A DNA stretch of 39,644 bases from an uncultured Acidobacteriia bacterium (GCA_903892565.1 CAITIX010000358.1:1-39644); one strand, 5' to 3'; counted from the first letter of the stretch, positions 8,325 through 16,456 are shown. The notes: a model not told the origin generated them from the letters alone. A program made the numbers and translations.

Positions 8325-9341
8325 CTACGGTTTCAAGGACGCGATATAGCCCGTGACGGCAACAATATCTTCCGGGGTCATCTTCGCGACAACAGGCTTC
8401 ATCAGCGTCGTCCATTCGCCTTTGCGGAAGCCATTCTGCATGTCGTACAGCTGACGTCCCATGTAGCTGGGCGAACGTCCGGCCAGGCCGGGAACAGGAC
8501 CCAAACCCTTCAGATCTTCTCCATGGCATTGGCCGCAAGGAATGGTGCGACCGGCGCCATTCTTTACGAGCGCTTCGCCCTTCTTCAGAGTCCCGGGCGG
8601 AACGTACGCCATGAAACCGGAATGCGGATCGCGGAGGATCTCGGTGGCTTCGGGATTGAGCGGCGTTTCCACCAGGCGTCCGGCAATCGGCTCCATGCCG
8701 GCTTGGGCGCCTTCCAAGGGTACGAAGATGCCATTGGCCGAACGCATCTTGGGAACCATCTTCGCCTCGACCACTTTCGTAATCCACGGTGTCCACTTGA
8801 TCGCGCCAAAGTATTCGGCCGAGGCTTTGATTTCCTCGTCGGTCATATTTTTCGCAAAGCCAATCATGCGGCCGGTGTTGGCCTTGCGCGGATCGGCGCT
8901 GGCGCGGTTGCCATCGCGGAAATCGTGCATCGTCTGGATGAAGTAGGAAACCGGAAGTCCGGAAACGCCCGCGTTTTCCTGGCGGCCCTTGCCGTTCGGA
9001 TAATGGCACAGGCTGCACGCTGCAATCATGGCCGCTTGACGGCCATTCGCGACGATCGGCGGCATGGCGGGATGATCGCCCGGGAACCAATCGGCGGGAC
9101 CATACTGATTGCCAATCTGCTGGCGCGTGAATTGCTTTTCCGCGCCGGGCAGGCTCTTCAAACTTTGATCCGGCGGAGCCGCCGCGGCGGCAGGAGCAGC
9201 CGTAGGCGCAGGCGTTCCGGGAGGTGTCAGGAATCCGTAGGCCCATGGCGGAGGCACATTCGCACCAGCTGCCGAAGCCACCACGCCGGCGGCTAGTACA
9301 CACGCCAGAGCGAACATCACCATCGCAATCGTTTTTTTCAC
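8325..9341 (-). CDS. Exported diheme cytochrome c
   Basis: A 338-residue protein with a signal peptide and two haem c sites, C109-SLC-H113 and C269-GQC-H273. The second half resembles a class I c-type domain with a GLG-VPGLAGRSPSYMGRQL segment typical of cytochrome c4-like proteins. An Ala/Pro-rich linker follows the signal peptide. An ATG at 9347 directly touches an AAAGGAG run with no spacer, whereas the GTG at 9341 (VKKTIAMVMF) lies 6 nt after it, so GTG is the likelier start. It heads the leftward group with exported paralogue 3 and the monooxygenase, and diverges from the DUF6152-like gene. It probably carries electrons in the periplasm; the partner is unknown. Confidence 0.85.
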   Translation of the reverse strand: MKKTIAMVMFALACVLAAGVVASAAGANVPPPWAYGFLTPPGTPAPTAAPAAAAAPPDQSLKSLPGAEKQFTRQQIGNQYGPADWFPGDHPAMPPIVANGRQAAMIAACSLCHYPNGKGRQENAGVSGLPVSYFIQTMHDFRDGNRASADPRKANTGRMIGFAKNMTDEEIKASAEYFGAIKWTPWITKVVEAKMVPKMRSANGIFVPLEGAQAGMEPIAGRLVETPLNPEATEILRDPHSGFMAYVPPGTLKKGEALVKNGAGRTIPCGQCHGEDLKGLGPVPGLAGRSPSYMGRQLYDMQNGFRKGEWTTLMKPVVAKMTPEDIVAVTGYIASLKP

Positions 9342-9579
9342 GAACATCTCCTTTGGACGGCTGCGGAATTCAACCGCCAGCCGAGCCTCTGTCTAGATTA
9401 CTACTGAAGGATCGGGCGCGGGGATATCCCAGTGGCCGCTTACAGATCCCTAACATTTCTGCGCGGATCGCTCATCATGCACTAACATGGCGAGCGTAGA
9501 CTTGCTGTAGGGCTTGAGTTCGCTACCGGCGCGTAAACGAAATACAAGACCGGACGTCAGAGGCAATAGGAGAGGCTTT

Positions 9580-10008
9580 GTGAAAAAGACGAAATTGGTT
9601 GTGACGATCTGCGGCGGACTGCTGCTCTGCGCTTCGTCGGTGCTGGCGCATCACGGCATGGCCGCGATCTTCAACGTGAATGAAAAGATCACGGCGAAGG
9701 GAACGCTGACGAATGTGGCGTGGACGAATCCGCACATCGGCCTGGAATTGGATATCAAAGACGCGGACGGCAAGGTGGGCCATTGGATGATGGAAACCAG
9801 CCCGCCGAATTGGTATACGAAGGACGGCGTCACGAAGGCCGAGTTCGACGGAGCCATCGGCAAGGAGATCACGATTATCTATTTGAAGGCCTTGGACGGC
9901 TCCAAGTACGGATACCTGGAAAGAATCACTTTCCCGACGGGCGTGACCGGATATTCGATGAATGGCGCGAAAGATCGCGACAAGAAGTCGATCGACTACA
10001 ACAAATAG
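9580..10008 (+). CDS. DUF6152-like exported protein with mature N-terminal His-His
   Basis: A 142-residue protein. The GTG start at 9580 has AGGAGAGG upstream; the longer frame from 9514 has no such support. The signal peptide ends SVLA, so signal peptidase cleavage would leave HHGMAAIF at the new N-terminus (H24, H25). Other histidines are H52 in TNPHIG and H68 in GHW. The order AHH, K-GT-x-T, W-TNPH, then a Gly-Lys-x-x-x-W strand is the pattern I associate with DUF6152, a small beta-rich exported family frequent in Acidobacteriota and Proteobacteria. No function is established. It is the first gene of the rightward run leading to the NHL proteins and the ligase, and is followed by an 89-bp palindromic repeat. 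Confidence 0.75.
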   Translation: MKKTKLVVTICGGLLLCASSVLAHHGMAAIFNVNEKITAKGTLTNVAWTNPHIGLELDIKDADGKVGHWMMETSPPNWYTKDGVTKAEFDGAIGKEITIIYLKALDGSKYGYLERITFPTGVTGYSMNGAKDRDKKSIDYNK

Positions 10009-10025
10009 CAACGAACTTGAGCCGT

Positions 10026-10114
10026 GGTAAAACCCCGCGCGTAAGTGCGGGGATACATTTCCAGGTGCGACAAACGCTCGGGTGTATCCCCGGACTCACG
10101 CCCGGGGTTCGACC
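10026..10114 (+). repeat. 89-bp palindromic intergenic repeat, copy A
   Basis: The ends are inverted, GGT-x-AAACCCCG and CGGGGTT-x-x-ACC. Inside lie a small CCCCGC/GCGGGG hairpin and a GGGGATACA ... TGTATCCCC inverted pair. A second copy at 32606-32693 aligns over its full length in the same orientation. Each copy starts 13-17 nt after the stop codon of a rightward gene. This is a dispersed structured element, possibly acting on mRNA 3' ends. Confidence 0.7.
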
Positions 10115-10522
10115 GATGCGGCAATGCGTTGCTCGTGGACCGGGCGATGGGGCGACGGCCCCTAAAACATTTCCCTATTAATGTGTTTGCGGAAACGGTG
10201 CGTACCACGAGCCCCAAGCGCCGTGCGATCAAGCGTTTGGAGTTTTCGAAAAAACCACAAAATCGCTCGAAAAGATTAACGCACCAATTGCGTTATACGC
10301 GACTTTCGCGGCCTGGTTGGGCATGAGGTACCGGAAAATTAAAATGCCCCGTACCGGCCCGCTAAGGCACCTAGGACGAAGGCGCGCATCGGAATATTGG
10401 CGAGACGCATGACTGCCTCCCATGCTCGCCCAACCCATACTGGACAATCTGCGATGGACCCATTATCCTTCCTGAGGGCCTCGCGACGCCGATGCATGCG
10501 AGGCCTGAAAGGATTTTTGCTC
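10115..10522. other. Gene-free stretch upstream of the first NHL gene
   Basis: About 400 nt without a credible gene. The open frame from 10397 that runs into the NHL gene has no start signal and reads unlike a secreted protein N-terminus. Just before the NHL ribosome-binding site is an 8-bp inverted repeat, GGCCTCGC at 10477-10484 and GCGAGGCC at 10498-10505. It could fold in the leader, but no tract of T follows, so it is not a terminator. I see nothing else I can name here. Confidence 0.4.
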
Positions 10523-11689
10523 ATGCGTATCGCCAAACCGTCTTCTTTTCCTTCGCTGCTGTTCGCTTTGCCTTTGCTCGCGGCTTCTTTATGCGGACAA
10601 CCCGGACCCACGCCTCCCACCATCCCGTTCGATTCCGATCCTAATTTCCTGAAGCTCAACGCGCAGATGAATCTGGGTGAAGTGCTGGGAGTCGCGGTGA
10701 ATTCCAAGGGCTCCATCGTGGTGCTGAACCATCCGGGATCGGCGACATCGGGACCTTTATTCGGCAACGCGACTACGCAACTGTTGGAGTTCGATGCCAC
10801 CGGAAAGTTCGTGCGCGAGATTGGGCGCGGCGTCTATGGCCTGGGCTATGCGCATTCCGTGCGCTTCGATAAATACGACAACTTGTGGGTGGTGGATAAA
10901 GGCACGAACGCTGTGATGCGGTTTAATCCCGCGGGAATGGTCACGCTGAATCTGGGACGCCGCGTGGAAGGCCCAGAAGAGCCGGAGTATCACCGCGGCA
11001 ACGGGATCGGCGGCGGAGCGACGCGTCCGGCGTTCCCCGCTCCGCCACATGTCGATGGATATTTCCGCGCGCCCTCCGATGTTGCGTGGGACTCGGACGA
11101 AAACATCTATATCAGCGACGGCTACATCAACTCGCGCGTGGCGAAGTTCGATAAGCACGGCAACTGGGTGAAGTCCTGGGGCGAGCGCGGAACGAGCGGC
11201 GTGCATGCGAACGAGAATCCGAGCTTCTTCAACACGCCGCACAATATCGGCGTCGACCGGCAGAACAACGTGTATGTGGCGGATCGCGGCAATCGCCGCA
11301 TTCAGGTGTTCGATCGCGACGGGAACTTCCAGCGCTTCATTTTCCTAAACGCTCCTTACGATAAGACTCGCCATCCGGTGCTGGGTAATAAGCCGGCGAA
11401 TCCTCCGGATGAGACCCTGGCCTGGACCATTTGCATCACACAAGGGCCCACACAATATTTGTATTCGTCGGATGCAGAGCCGGGACGTATTTACAAGTTT
11501 TCGCTCGACGGGAAGATGCTAGGGATGCTGGGGGAATCCGGCCACGACGTCAAACAGTTTAATTGGATCCACGGATTGGCGTGTCCCTCGGACAATACGT
11601 TGTACGTGGCTGACATGAATAACTGGCGCGTGCAGAAACTGACGTTACATCCTGACCAAGCGAAAGCCTCCGCTGGCGGCGCAAAATAA
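10523..11689 (+). CDS. NHL-repeat protein resembling peptidyl-alpha-hydroxyglycine alpha-amidating lyase
   Basis: A 388-residue exported beta-propeller. The ATG at 10523 has AGGA 10 nt upstream and begins a signal peptide (about 8-23). Several NHL blades are visible, for example NLWVVDKGTNAVMRF, NVYVADRGNRRIQVF and TLYVADMNNWRVQKL. The three positions that carry the zinc-ligand histidines in PAL are retained: H111 (AHSVRFD), H240 (TPHNIGVD) and H350 (WIHGLAC). PAL cleaves alpha-hydroxyglycine N-C bonds after copper-dependent hydroxylation. In bacteria such proteins are usually of unknown substrate, so the lyase label is an analogy. The second NHL gene follows 41 nt downstream. Confidence 0.78.
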   Translation: MRIAKPSSFPSLLFALPLLAASLCGQPGPTPPTIPFDSDPNFLKLNAQMNLGEVLGVAVNSKGSIVVLNHPGSATSGPLFGNATTQLLEFDATGKFVREIGRGVYGLGYAHSVRFDKYDNLWVVDKGTNAVMRFNPAGMVTLNLGRRVEGPEEPEYHRGNGIGGGATRPAFPAPPHVDGYFRAPSDVAWDSDENIYISDGYINSRVAKFDKHGNWVKSWGERGTSGVHANENPSFFNTPHNIGVDRQNNVYVADRGNRRIQVFDRDGNFQRFIFLNAPYDKTRHPVLGNKPANPPDETLAWTICITQGPTQYLYSSDAEPGRIYKFSLDGKMLGMLGESGHDVKQFNWIHGLACPSDNTLYVADMNNWRVQKLTLHPDQAKASAGGAK

Positions 11690-11730
11690 AAACTGCTTCA
11701 GTAAACAAAAGGCGCTCGGGAGACGTCTCT

Positions 11731-12948
11731 TTGATCGGTATGAGGAATAGATCATTTTATACGTCCGCAGCAATTGGGCTGGGAATCTTCTCTCTGGGCA
11801 TTGTGCTGCTCGGCGCTGGCGCAATGCTACAGGGGCAGAATAAAAGGAACGCTGCGAGCGATAAGCCACCGATATATAAGGTGGACCCGTTCTGGCCGAA
11901 GCCTCTGCCGAACAAGTGGGCGATGCAGCAAATCGTGGATATTTCGATCGACAAAGACGACCACATCTGGATGATCAACCGCGCCGATCCTCGCTCCGAC
12001 GAAATGGGTGCACAGACGAATCCTCCGCGCGCGGAATGCTGCGTCCTGGGGCCGGAGATTATCGAATTCGCGCAGGATGGCTCGGTGATGAAAGCCTGGG
12101 GACACAAGAATTTTGTCCCGGGCTGGCCGAATCGCTTGCAGTCGTTCATTGTGGATCGCGACGGCAACGTATGGATTTCGGGCACCGATCCGGGTGACAG
12201 CATCATTAAGCTGGATGGCGACGGCAAGCTCCTGTGGGACTTCGGCCATCGCTGGCCCAAGGGCCGAGAGATCAAGCAGGATAATCAGCAGACGGAATAT
12301 TTGATGGGCGTCGAGGATTTCGAGCTCGACATGGACGCACGCGAAATATACGTGGCGGATGGAGCTCGCAACAAGCGAGTGCTGGTGTACGACATGAACA
12401 CGGGCGCGTTTAAACGCGGCTGGGGTGGGCACGGTGTACCGCTGAGCGAGATCGATAATAATCCTACGCCGGAGTACGATCTGTCGGGTCCTCCGCCAGA
12501 CCTGAAACCGTTCGCGCAGACCATCCACACCATTCACTTGTCGAAAGACGGTTTGCTGTATCTGGGCGAGCGCGGTGCGGATCGCGTTTCGGTCTATAAG
12601 AAAGACGGCACGTTTGTGATGAGTTTCTTCGTGCATCCTTCCACGCAAGCGCGCGGACCGGATTGCGGAGGTCCGTTTGGTAAAGTCGGGCCATGTGGGA
12701 CGACATTTAATATGTCGTTTTCCGCGGATCCAGAGCAGAAATATCTGTTTGTGGCTGACGGCACAAACAACATGGTTTGGATCTTCAACCGCAAAACGGG
12801 AGAACCGGCGGGACAGTTCGGCGGCGCGGGTCGTTACGCGGGCCAACTGCATTGGATCGACACCGTCGCCACAGATTCCAAGGGAAATATCTATACGGGC
12901 GAAGTGGAAGACGGCAAGCGGATTCAGAAATTCGTGCTCGCGAACTAG
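11731..12948 (+). CDS. NHL-repeat exported protein lacking the PAL histidine triad
   Basis: A 405-residue propeller with an N-terminal hydrophobic segment (about 11-33) acting as signal or anchor. TTG at 11731 lies 8 nt after GGGAG; an in-frame ATG at 11740 is the alternative. Blades include NVWISGTDPGDSIIKL, EIYVADGARNKRVLVYD, LLYLGERGADRVSVY and YLFVADGTNNMVWIF. Cysteines occur in ECCV and in CGG-CGT loops. The sites that hold histidine in the upstream homologue read QIVDISID and HWIDTVATD, so the zinc triad is not conserved. It may bind or process a related ligand without lyase chemistry. It is probably co-transcribed with the upstream NHL gene. Confidence 0.75.
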   Translation: MIGMRNRSFYTSAAIGLGIFSLGIVLLGAGAMLQGQNKRNAASDKPPIYKVDPFWPKPLPNKWAMQQIVDISIDKDDHIWMINRADPRSDEMGAQTNPPRAECCVLGPEIIEFAQDGSVMKAWGHKNFVPGWPNRLQSFIVDRDGNVWISGTDPGDSIIKLDGDGKLLWDFGHRWPKGREIKQDNQQTEYLMGVEDFELDMDAREIYVADGARNKRVLVYDMNTGAFKRGWGGHGVPLSEIDNNPTPEYDLSGPPPDLKPFAQTIHTIHLSKDGLLYLGERGADRVSVYKKDGTFVMSFFVHPSTQARGPDCGGPFGKVGPCGTTFNMSFSADPEQKYLFVADGTNNMVWIFNRKTGEPAGQFGGAGRYAGQLHWIDTVATDSKGNIYTGEVEDGKRIQKFVLAN

Positions 12949-13054
12949 CGAGTCTCGTGATTCAAATCGGCGCACGGCGGGGAGCGCGCTGCAGGCCCCA
13001 ACGGTGCGATATATCAGTCTGTCCGGGACTCCTGTGCTTGTCGCGGCGCGCGTA

Positions 13055-13084
13055 TTGACAGCATCCTCTGTACTTCGCAACACT
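13055..13084 (+). promoter_or_regulatory. Weak candidate promoter for the SDR gene
   Basis: A perfect TTGACA (13055-13060) lies 38 nt before the GGAG of the SDR gene. Only a poor AACACT follows 18 nt later (13079-13084). The 173-nt gap after the NHL gene makes an internal promoter reasonable. Confidence 0.25.
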
Positions 13085-13121
13085 GTAGTTTCGCAGCATT
13101 CCTTTTACACCGGAGAACAAT

Positions 13122-13883
13122 ATGGATAGCAAGAGGCCTGTGGCGCTTATCACAGGTGCAGCAACAGGGATTGGCCGTGCCGCAGCGGTCGCACTTGCGG
13201 CCGCGGGTTACGACGTCGCCATCAACTATAGCCGCAGTGAAAGCGAAGCCCACGAGACAGCGAACCTCGCTCAGGAAAAAGGCGCGAAAACGCTGGTGGT
13301 GAAAGCGGACGTAGCCGACGACGCGAGCGTGCGCGCGATGGTCGCCGCGGTGGAGAAGGAATTCGGACGCCTGGATGCGCTGGTCAACAATGCCGGCACT
13401 ACGACGAACGTTCGTCCCAAGGATTTTGAAGGTATCACGGCCGAAGAATGGGATCGCGTGTTTGCGGTAAACGTTCGCGGAACATTTCAGGTGACGCGCG
13501 CGGCCACGCCGATGCTGAAAGCTGCAAAGGGCAGCATCGTCAATACGGCGAGCATCGTGGGATTGCGTCCGGGGCCACAACCGCTGCCGTATGCGGCGAG
13601 CAAGGCCGCTGTCGTGAGTCTCACAAAATTGCTGGCCTTGAATCTCGGTCCCGACGTTCGCGTAAATGCCGTGGCTCCGGGTTGGATGGAAGGCGATTGG
13701 ATGGTCCGCATGCTGGGCGATCGTTACGAAGACCTGATGGGCAAACGCGCGAAAGCTACGCCGCTCAAACGCGTGTGCACGGCGGAAGATGTTGCCGAAG
13801 TGATGGTGAATCTGATCGTGGGCAACAAGTTCGTCACGGGCGAAGTGATCGTGATCGACGGTGGATTTACGGCGTCCACGTAG
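13122..13883 (+). CDS. Short-chain dehydrogenase/reductase (FabG-like)
   Basis: A 253-residue NAD(P)-dependent oxidoreductase of the classical SDR family. It has the TGAATGIG cofactor loop (11-18), NNAG (89-92), N117 in NVRG, the catalytic S144 and Y157-x-x-x-K161, and a C-terminal GEVIVIDGG. GGAG precedes the ATG at a normal spacing. Its length is typical of 3-oxoacyl-ACP reductase-like and dihydrodiol-dehydrogenase-like enzymes; the sequence does not separate these. The aryl ligase gene starts 49 nt downstream, so it probably works on a pathway intermediate, for example an alcohol or hydroxyacyl group. Confidence 0.88.
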   Translation: MDSKRPVALITGAATGIGRAAAVALAAAGYDVAINYSRSESEAHETANLAQEKGAKTLVVKADVADDASVRAMVAAVEKEFGRLDALVNNAGTTTNVRPKDFEGITAEEWDRVFAVNVRGTFQVTRAATPMLKAAKGSIVNTASIVGLRPGPQPLPYAASKAAVVSLTKLLALNLGPDVRVNAVAPGWMEGDWMVRMLGDRYEDLMGKRAKATPLKRVCTAEDVAEVMVNLIVGNKFVTGEVIVIDGGFTAST

Positions 13884-13932
13884 GCGATACCGCGCGCGCC
13901 AAGAACGAGTGATTGAGGAGAGAACAAGAGAG

Positions 13933-15561
13933 ATGCTTCCGGGAGTTGTGCCGTTTCCGCCCGACTATGCCGCGCGCTACCGCGCGAAGGGTTATTGGGA
14001 AGATAAGTCGATTGCACAAGAGTTCGACGTCATTTTCAAGAAGCACGCGGACCGCGTGGCGATTGTGGATCGCGACCGATCCATCACGTTTGCAGAGCTG
14101 GATCAGCAATCAACGAATCTCGCGCTGAATTTACTGGAGATGGGTCTGCAGCCGCTGGATCGCGTCGTGATCCAACTCCCGAACGTGGCGGAATACATCA
14201 TCCTTTATTTCGCACTACAGAAGATCAGCTGCATTCCGATTGCATCGCTCGCAACACATCGCTACGCCGAGATCAGCCAGTTCGTACAACTTTCGGGCGC
14301 AACGACGTGCGTGATTCCCACTCCGACGCACGACTTCGACTATGCTCCGATGGTCGACCGCATTCGCAAGGAAAGCCCGACACTGCGGCACGCTATCATT
14401 CTCGGACCAGCGCAAGAAGGCTTCGCGTCGCTCGCGGAAATGATCGCAAAGCCTGCAACGCTTCCGGCGTCGAAGCTGACGGAAATCAAGATTGATCCGA
14501 CAGATCCGTGCATTTTCCAGCTTTCGGGCGGTACGACAGGGATTCCAAAGCTGATCCCTCGCACGCACAACGATTACGCATATAACTCGAAGGTGGCATC
14601 CAGCGTCTGTGCGGTGGAAATGAATTCGGCGCTGCTGATCGTACTGCCGATCGCGCATAACCTGCCGCTGGCCTGTCCTGGCGTCCAGGGCTTCTATTTT
14701 CACGGCGCGAAGGTGGTTGTCAGCACGAGCACAAAGCCCGAGGACATGTGCGCGATCATCGACAAGCACAAAGTCACGCACCTGAAGGTTGTTCCGGCCT
14801 TGCTGATTCGATTGCTGAACGATCCGGCGGTGCAGAAGTACGATCTATCTTCGCTCAAGATGATCCAAAGCGGAGGGCAACGCCTGCAACCGGAAGTTCG
14901 CCTGCTTTCGCGCAAGCTGATTCCAAGCGCGTTCGTGCAGGAAAACTTCGGCATGAGCGAAGGGCTCATCATGTTCGTGCGGGTTGACGATCCGGAAGAC
15001 GTGAAGCTCGAAACCGTGGGCTGGCCGGTGAGTCCGGACGACGAAGTAAAAATATTGGATGAAGACGAAGTGGAAGTCCCCAAAGGCGAAGTCGGGGAGC
15101 TGTGCTGCCGCGGACCTTATACGCTGCGCGGCTATTTTGGCGTGCCAGAGTACAACAAGAAAGTGTTCACGGCAGACGGCTTTTATAAATCTGGCGATCT
15201 TCTGCGGCAACATCCCTCGGGAAGCTACGTGGTGGAAGGCCGTAAGAAAGATTTGATTAATCGCGGCGGCGAAAAGATTAGCGCGGAAGAAGTGGAGAAC
15301 CTGATCTTGTCGCATCCGGCGGTGAAAAACGTCGCGTGCATTCCGGTGCCGGACCCGAACCTCGGCGAGCGCATGTGCGCCTGCGTCATTTTGCGCGACG
15401 GCCAAACGCTCGCATTCGACGAACTGAAGAAGTTCCTGATGGCCAAGGAAATCGCGAAGTACAAGATCCCGGAGCGTTTGGAACTCATGCCTGATTTCCC
15501 GCTGTCAACGTTCGGAAAAGTATCGAAGAAAAAGCTCGTGGAGATGGTGGCCAAGAAATAG
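13933..15561 (+). CDS. Aryl-acid AMP/CoA ligase (2,3-dihydroxybenzoate-AMP ligase-like)
   Basis: A 542-residue ANL-family adenylating enzyme. The ATP loop LSGGTTGIPK, NFGMSEG, the YKSGD hinge region and C-terminal K529 (STFGKVSKK) are intact. It is built like EntE/DhbE. The acid pocket segment reads AHNLPLACPG (H242, N243, C248). In DhbE the equivalent of C248 is Ser; I recall Cys at this position in salicylate-activating members. No NRPS or carrier-protein gene is nearby, whereas a crotonase, SDR and aromatic-acid transporter are, so conversion of an aryl acid to its CoA thioester for catabolism is more likely than siderophore synthesis. GGAGAG lies upstream of the ATG. Confidence 0.82.
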   Translation: MLPGVVPFPPDYAARYRAKGYWEDKSIAQEFDVIFKKHADRVAIVDRDRSITFAELDQQSTNLALNLLEMGLQPLDRVVIQLPNVAEYIILYFALQKISCIPIASLATHRYAEISQFVQLSGATTCVIPTPTHDFDYAPMVDRIRKESPTLRHAIILGPAQEGFASLAEMIAKPATLPASKLTEIKIDPTDPCIFQLSGGTTGIPKLIPRTHNDYAYNSKVASSVCAVEMNSALLIVLPIAHNLPLACPGVQGFYFHGAKVVVSTSTKPEDMCAIIDKHKVTHLKVVPALLIRLLNDPAVQKYDLSSLKMIQSGGQRLQPEVRLLSRKLIPSAFVQENFGMSEGLIMFVRVDDPEDVKLETVGWPVSPDDEVKILDEDEVEVPKGEVGELCCRGPYTLRGYFGVPEYNKKVFTADGFYKSGDLLRQHPSGSYVVEGRKKDLINRGGEKISAEEVENLILSHPAVKNVACIPVPDPNLGERMCACVILRDGQTLAFDELKKFLMAKEIAKYKIPERLELMPDFPLSTFGKVSKKKLVEMVAKK

Positions 15562-15576
15562 GCACCGCAAAAGACA

Positions 15577-16419
15577 ATGAGAATTATCGATCTGCACTGT
15601 TATCCGAATACGAAGGAATGGATCGCTTGCCAGCAGCCCTACGTAGATGCGCTGGCGAAGTACTGGAATCGCTCGTGGTCGGCGAAGACCGAAGAGGAAG
15701 TGATCAAAGATTTCACGGACGGCGGCGTGGAAGCGGTTCTAGTGGCGCTCGATCTGGAAACCACGGTCAATACTCCGCCGTGCTCGAACGATTTCGTCGT
15801 CGGCATGCAGAAACGACATCCGAAGCGCATCATTCATTCGTGGGGAGCGGTGGATCCATTTAAAGGCGAGATGGCGATCGCCGAAGCAAAGCGCGCGATT
15901 CGCGAACTCGGCATGCTGGGGTTCCATTTCCATCCAATCATGGGACACTTCGCGGTGAACGATCGGCGCCTGTATCCGTTATTTGAAATGATCGACGAGT
16001 TGAAGGCACCCGTGATGATCGATGTTGGCACCACGGGCATGGGCGCGGGAATGCCTGGGGGCATGGGCGCGAAGATCCGCCATGCGCATCCTTCGGCGAT
16101 TGATGAACTGGCCGCGGATTTTCCGAATTTGACGATCATCGCGGCGCATCCGGGCTGGCCGTGGGTGGACGAAATGACGGCCGTCGCGCTACATAAGGGC
16201 AACGTGTACTGGGAGCTCTCGGGCTGGGCTCCGAAGTATTTCCCGGCGCAGTTAAAAGTGGACGCGCGCAGCCGCTTGCAAGACAAGATCATGTTCGGCA
16301 GCGATTATCCGAGCCTTCCGTATGAGCGCATTCTGCGCGAGTGGAAAGAGCTCGGGTACAAGGACGAAGTTTACGAGAAGATTTTTCACGGCAATGCCGA
16401 GCGGGTGCTCGGCTTATAG
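15577..16419 (+). CDS. Amidohydrolase family protein (ACMSD-like amidohydrolase_2)
   Basis: A 280-residue TIM-barrel metal hydrolase/decarboxylase relative. The N-terminal metal motif reads D5-L-H7-C-Y, so the second His of the usual H-x-H is Tyr. Further signature points are GFHFHPIMGHF, AAHPGWPW and the active-site Asp in FGSDYPSLPYE; the end reads GNAERVLGL. Relatives in aromatic pathways act as decarboxylases or hydrolases, such as ACMSD, gamma-resorcylate decarboxylase and 4-oxalomesaconate hydratase. The altered first motif makes the reaction uncertain. It starts 15 nt after the ligase with little Shine-Dalgarno. A degenerate second copy of its last 30 bp lies just downstream. Confidence 0.8.
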   Translation: MRIIDLHCYPNTKEWIACQQPYVDALAKYWNRSWSAKTEEEVIKDFTDGGVEAVLVALDLETTVNTPPCSNDFVVGMQKRHPKRIIHSWGAVDPFKGEMAIAEAKRAIRELGMLGFHFHPIMGHFAVNDRRLYPLFEMIDELKAPVMIDVGTTGMGAGMPGGMGAKIRHAHPSAIDELAADFPNLTIIAAHPGWPWVDEMTAVALHKGNVYWELSGWAPKYFPAQLKVDARSRLQDKIMFGSDYPSLPYERILREWKELGYKDEVYEKIFHGNAERVLGL

Positions 16420-16453
16420 AAAAGGCCATGCCGAGCGCGTTTTAGGTTTATAG
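16390..16453 (+). repeat. Degenerate direct repeat of the amidohydrolase 3' end
   Basis: The last 30 bp of the amidohydrolase gene (16390-16419, GNAERVLGL plus stop) are followed 34 bp on by a related 30 bp (16424-16453) that would read GHAERVLGL plus stop in another frame. Differences are mostly at third positions (CGGGTGCTCGGC against CGCGTTTTAGGT), which suggests a diverged coding copy and not a recent slippage event. The crotonase ATG follows 3 nt later. Confidence 0.6.
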
Positions 16454-16456
16454 ATT

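Noticed and set aside
8308-9303. Long minus-strand frame extending paralogue 3 through the cytochrome gene
   Set aside because: It is the alternative frame of the diheme cytochrome c gene, which has both CxxCH motifs and a signal peptide.
10477-10505. Terminator before the first NHL gene
   Set aside because: The inverted repeat has a 13-nt loop and no T tract, and it lies inside the leader next to the ribosome-binding site.
13933-15561. Siderophore (enterobactin/bacillibactin-type) biosynthesis
   Set aside because: The ligase resembles EntE/DhbE, but no isochorismatase, carrier protein, condensation domain or siderophore receptor is present nearby, and the neighbours are catabolic.
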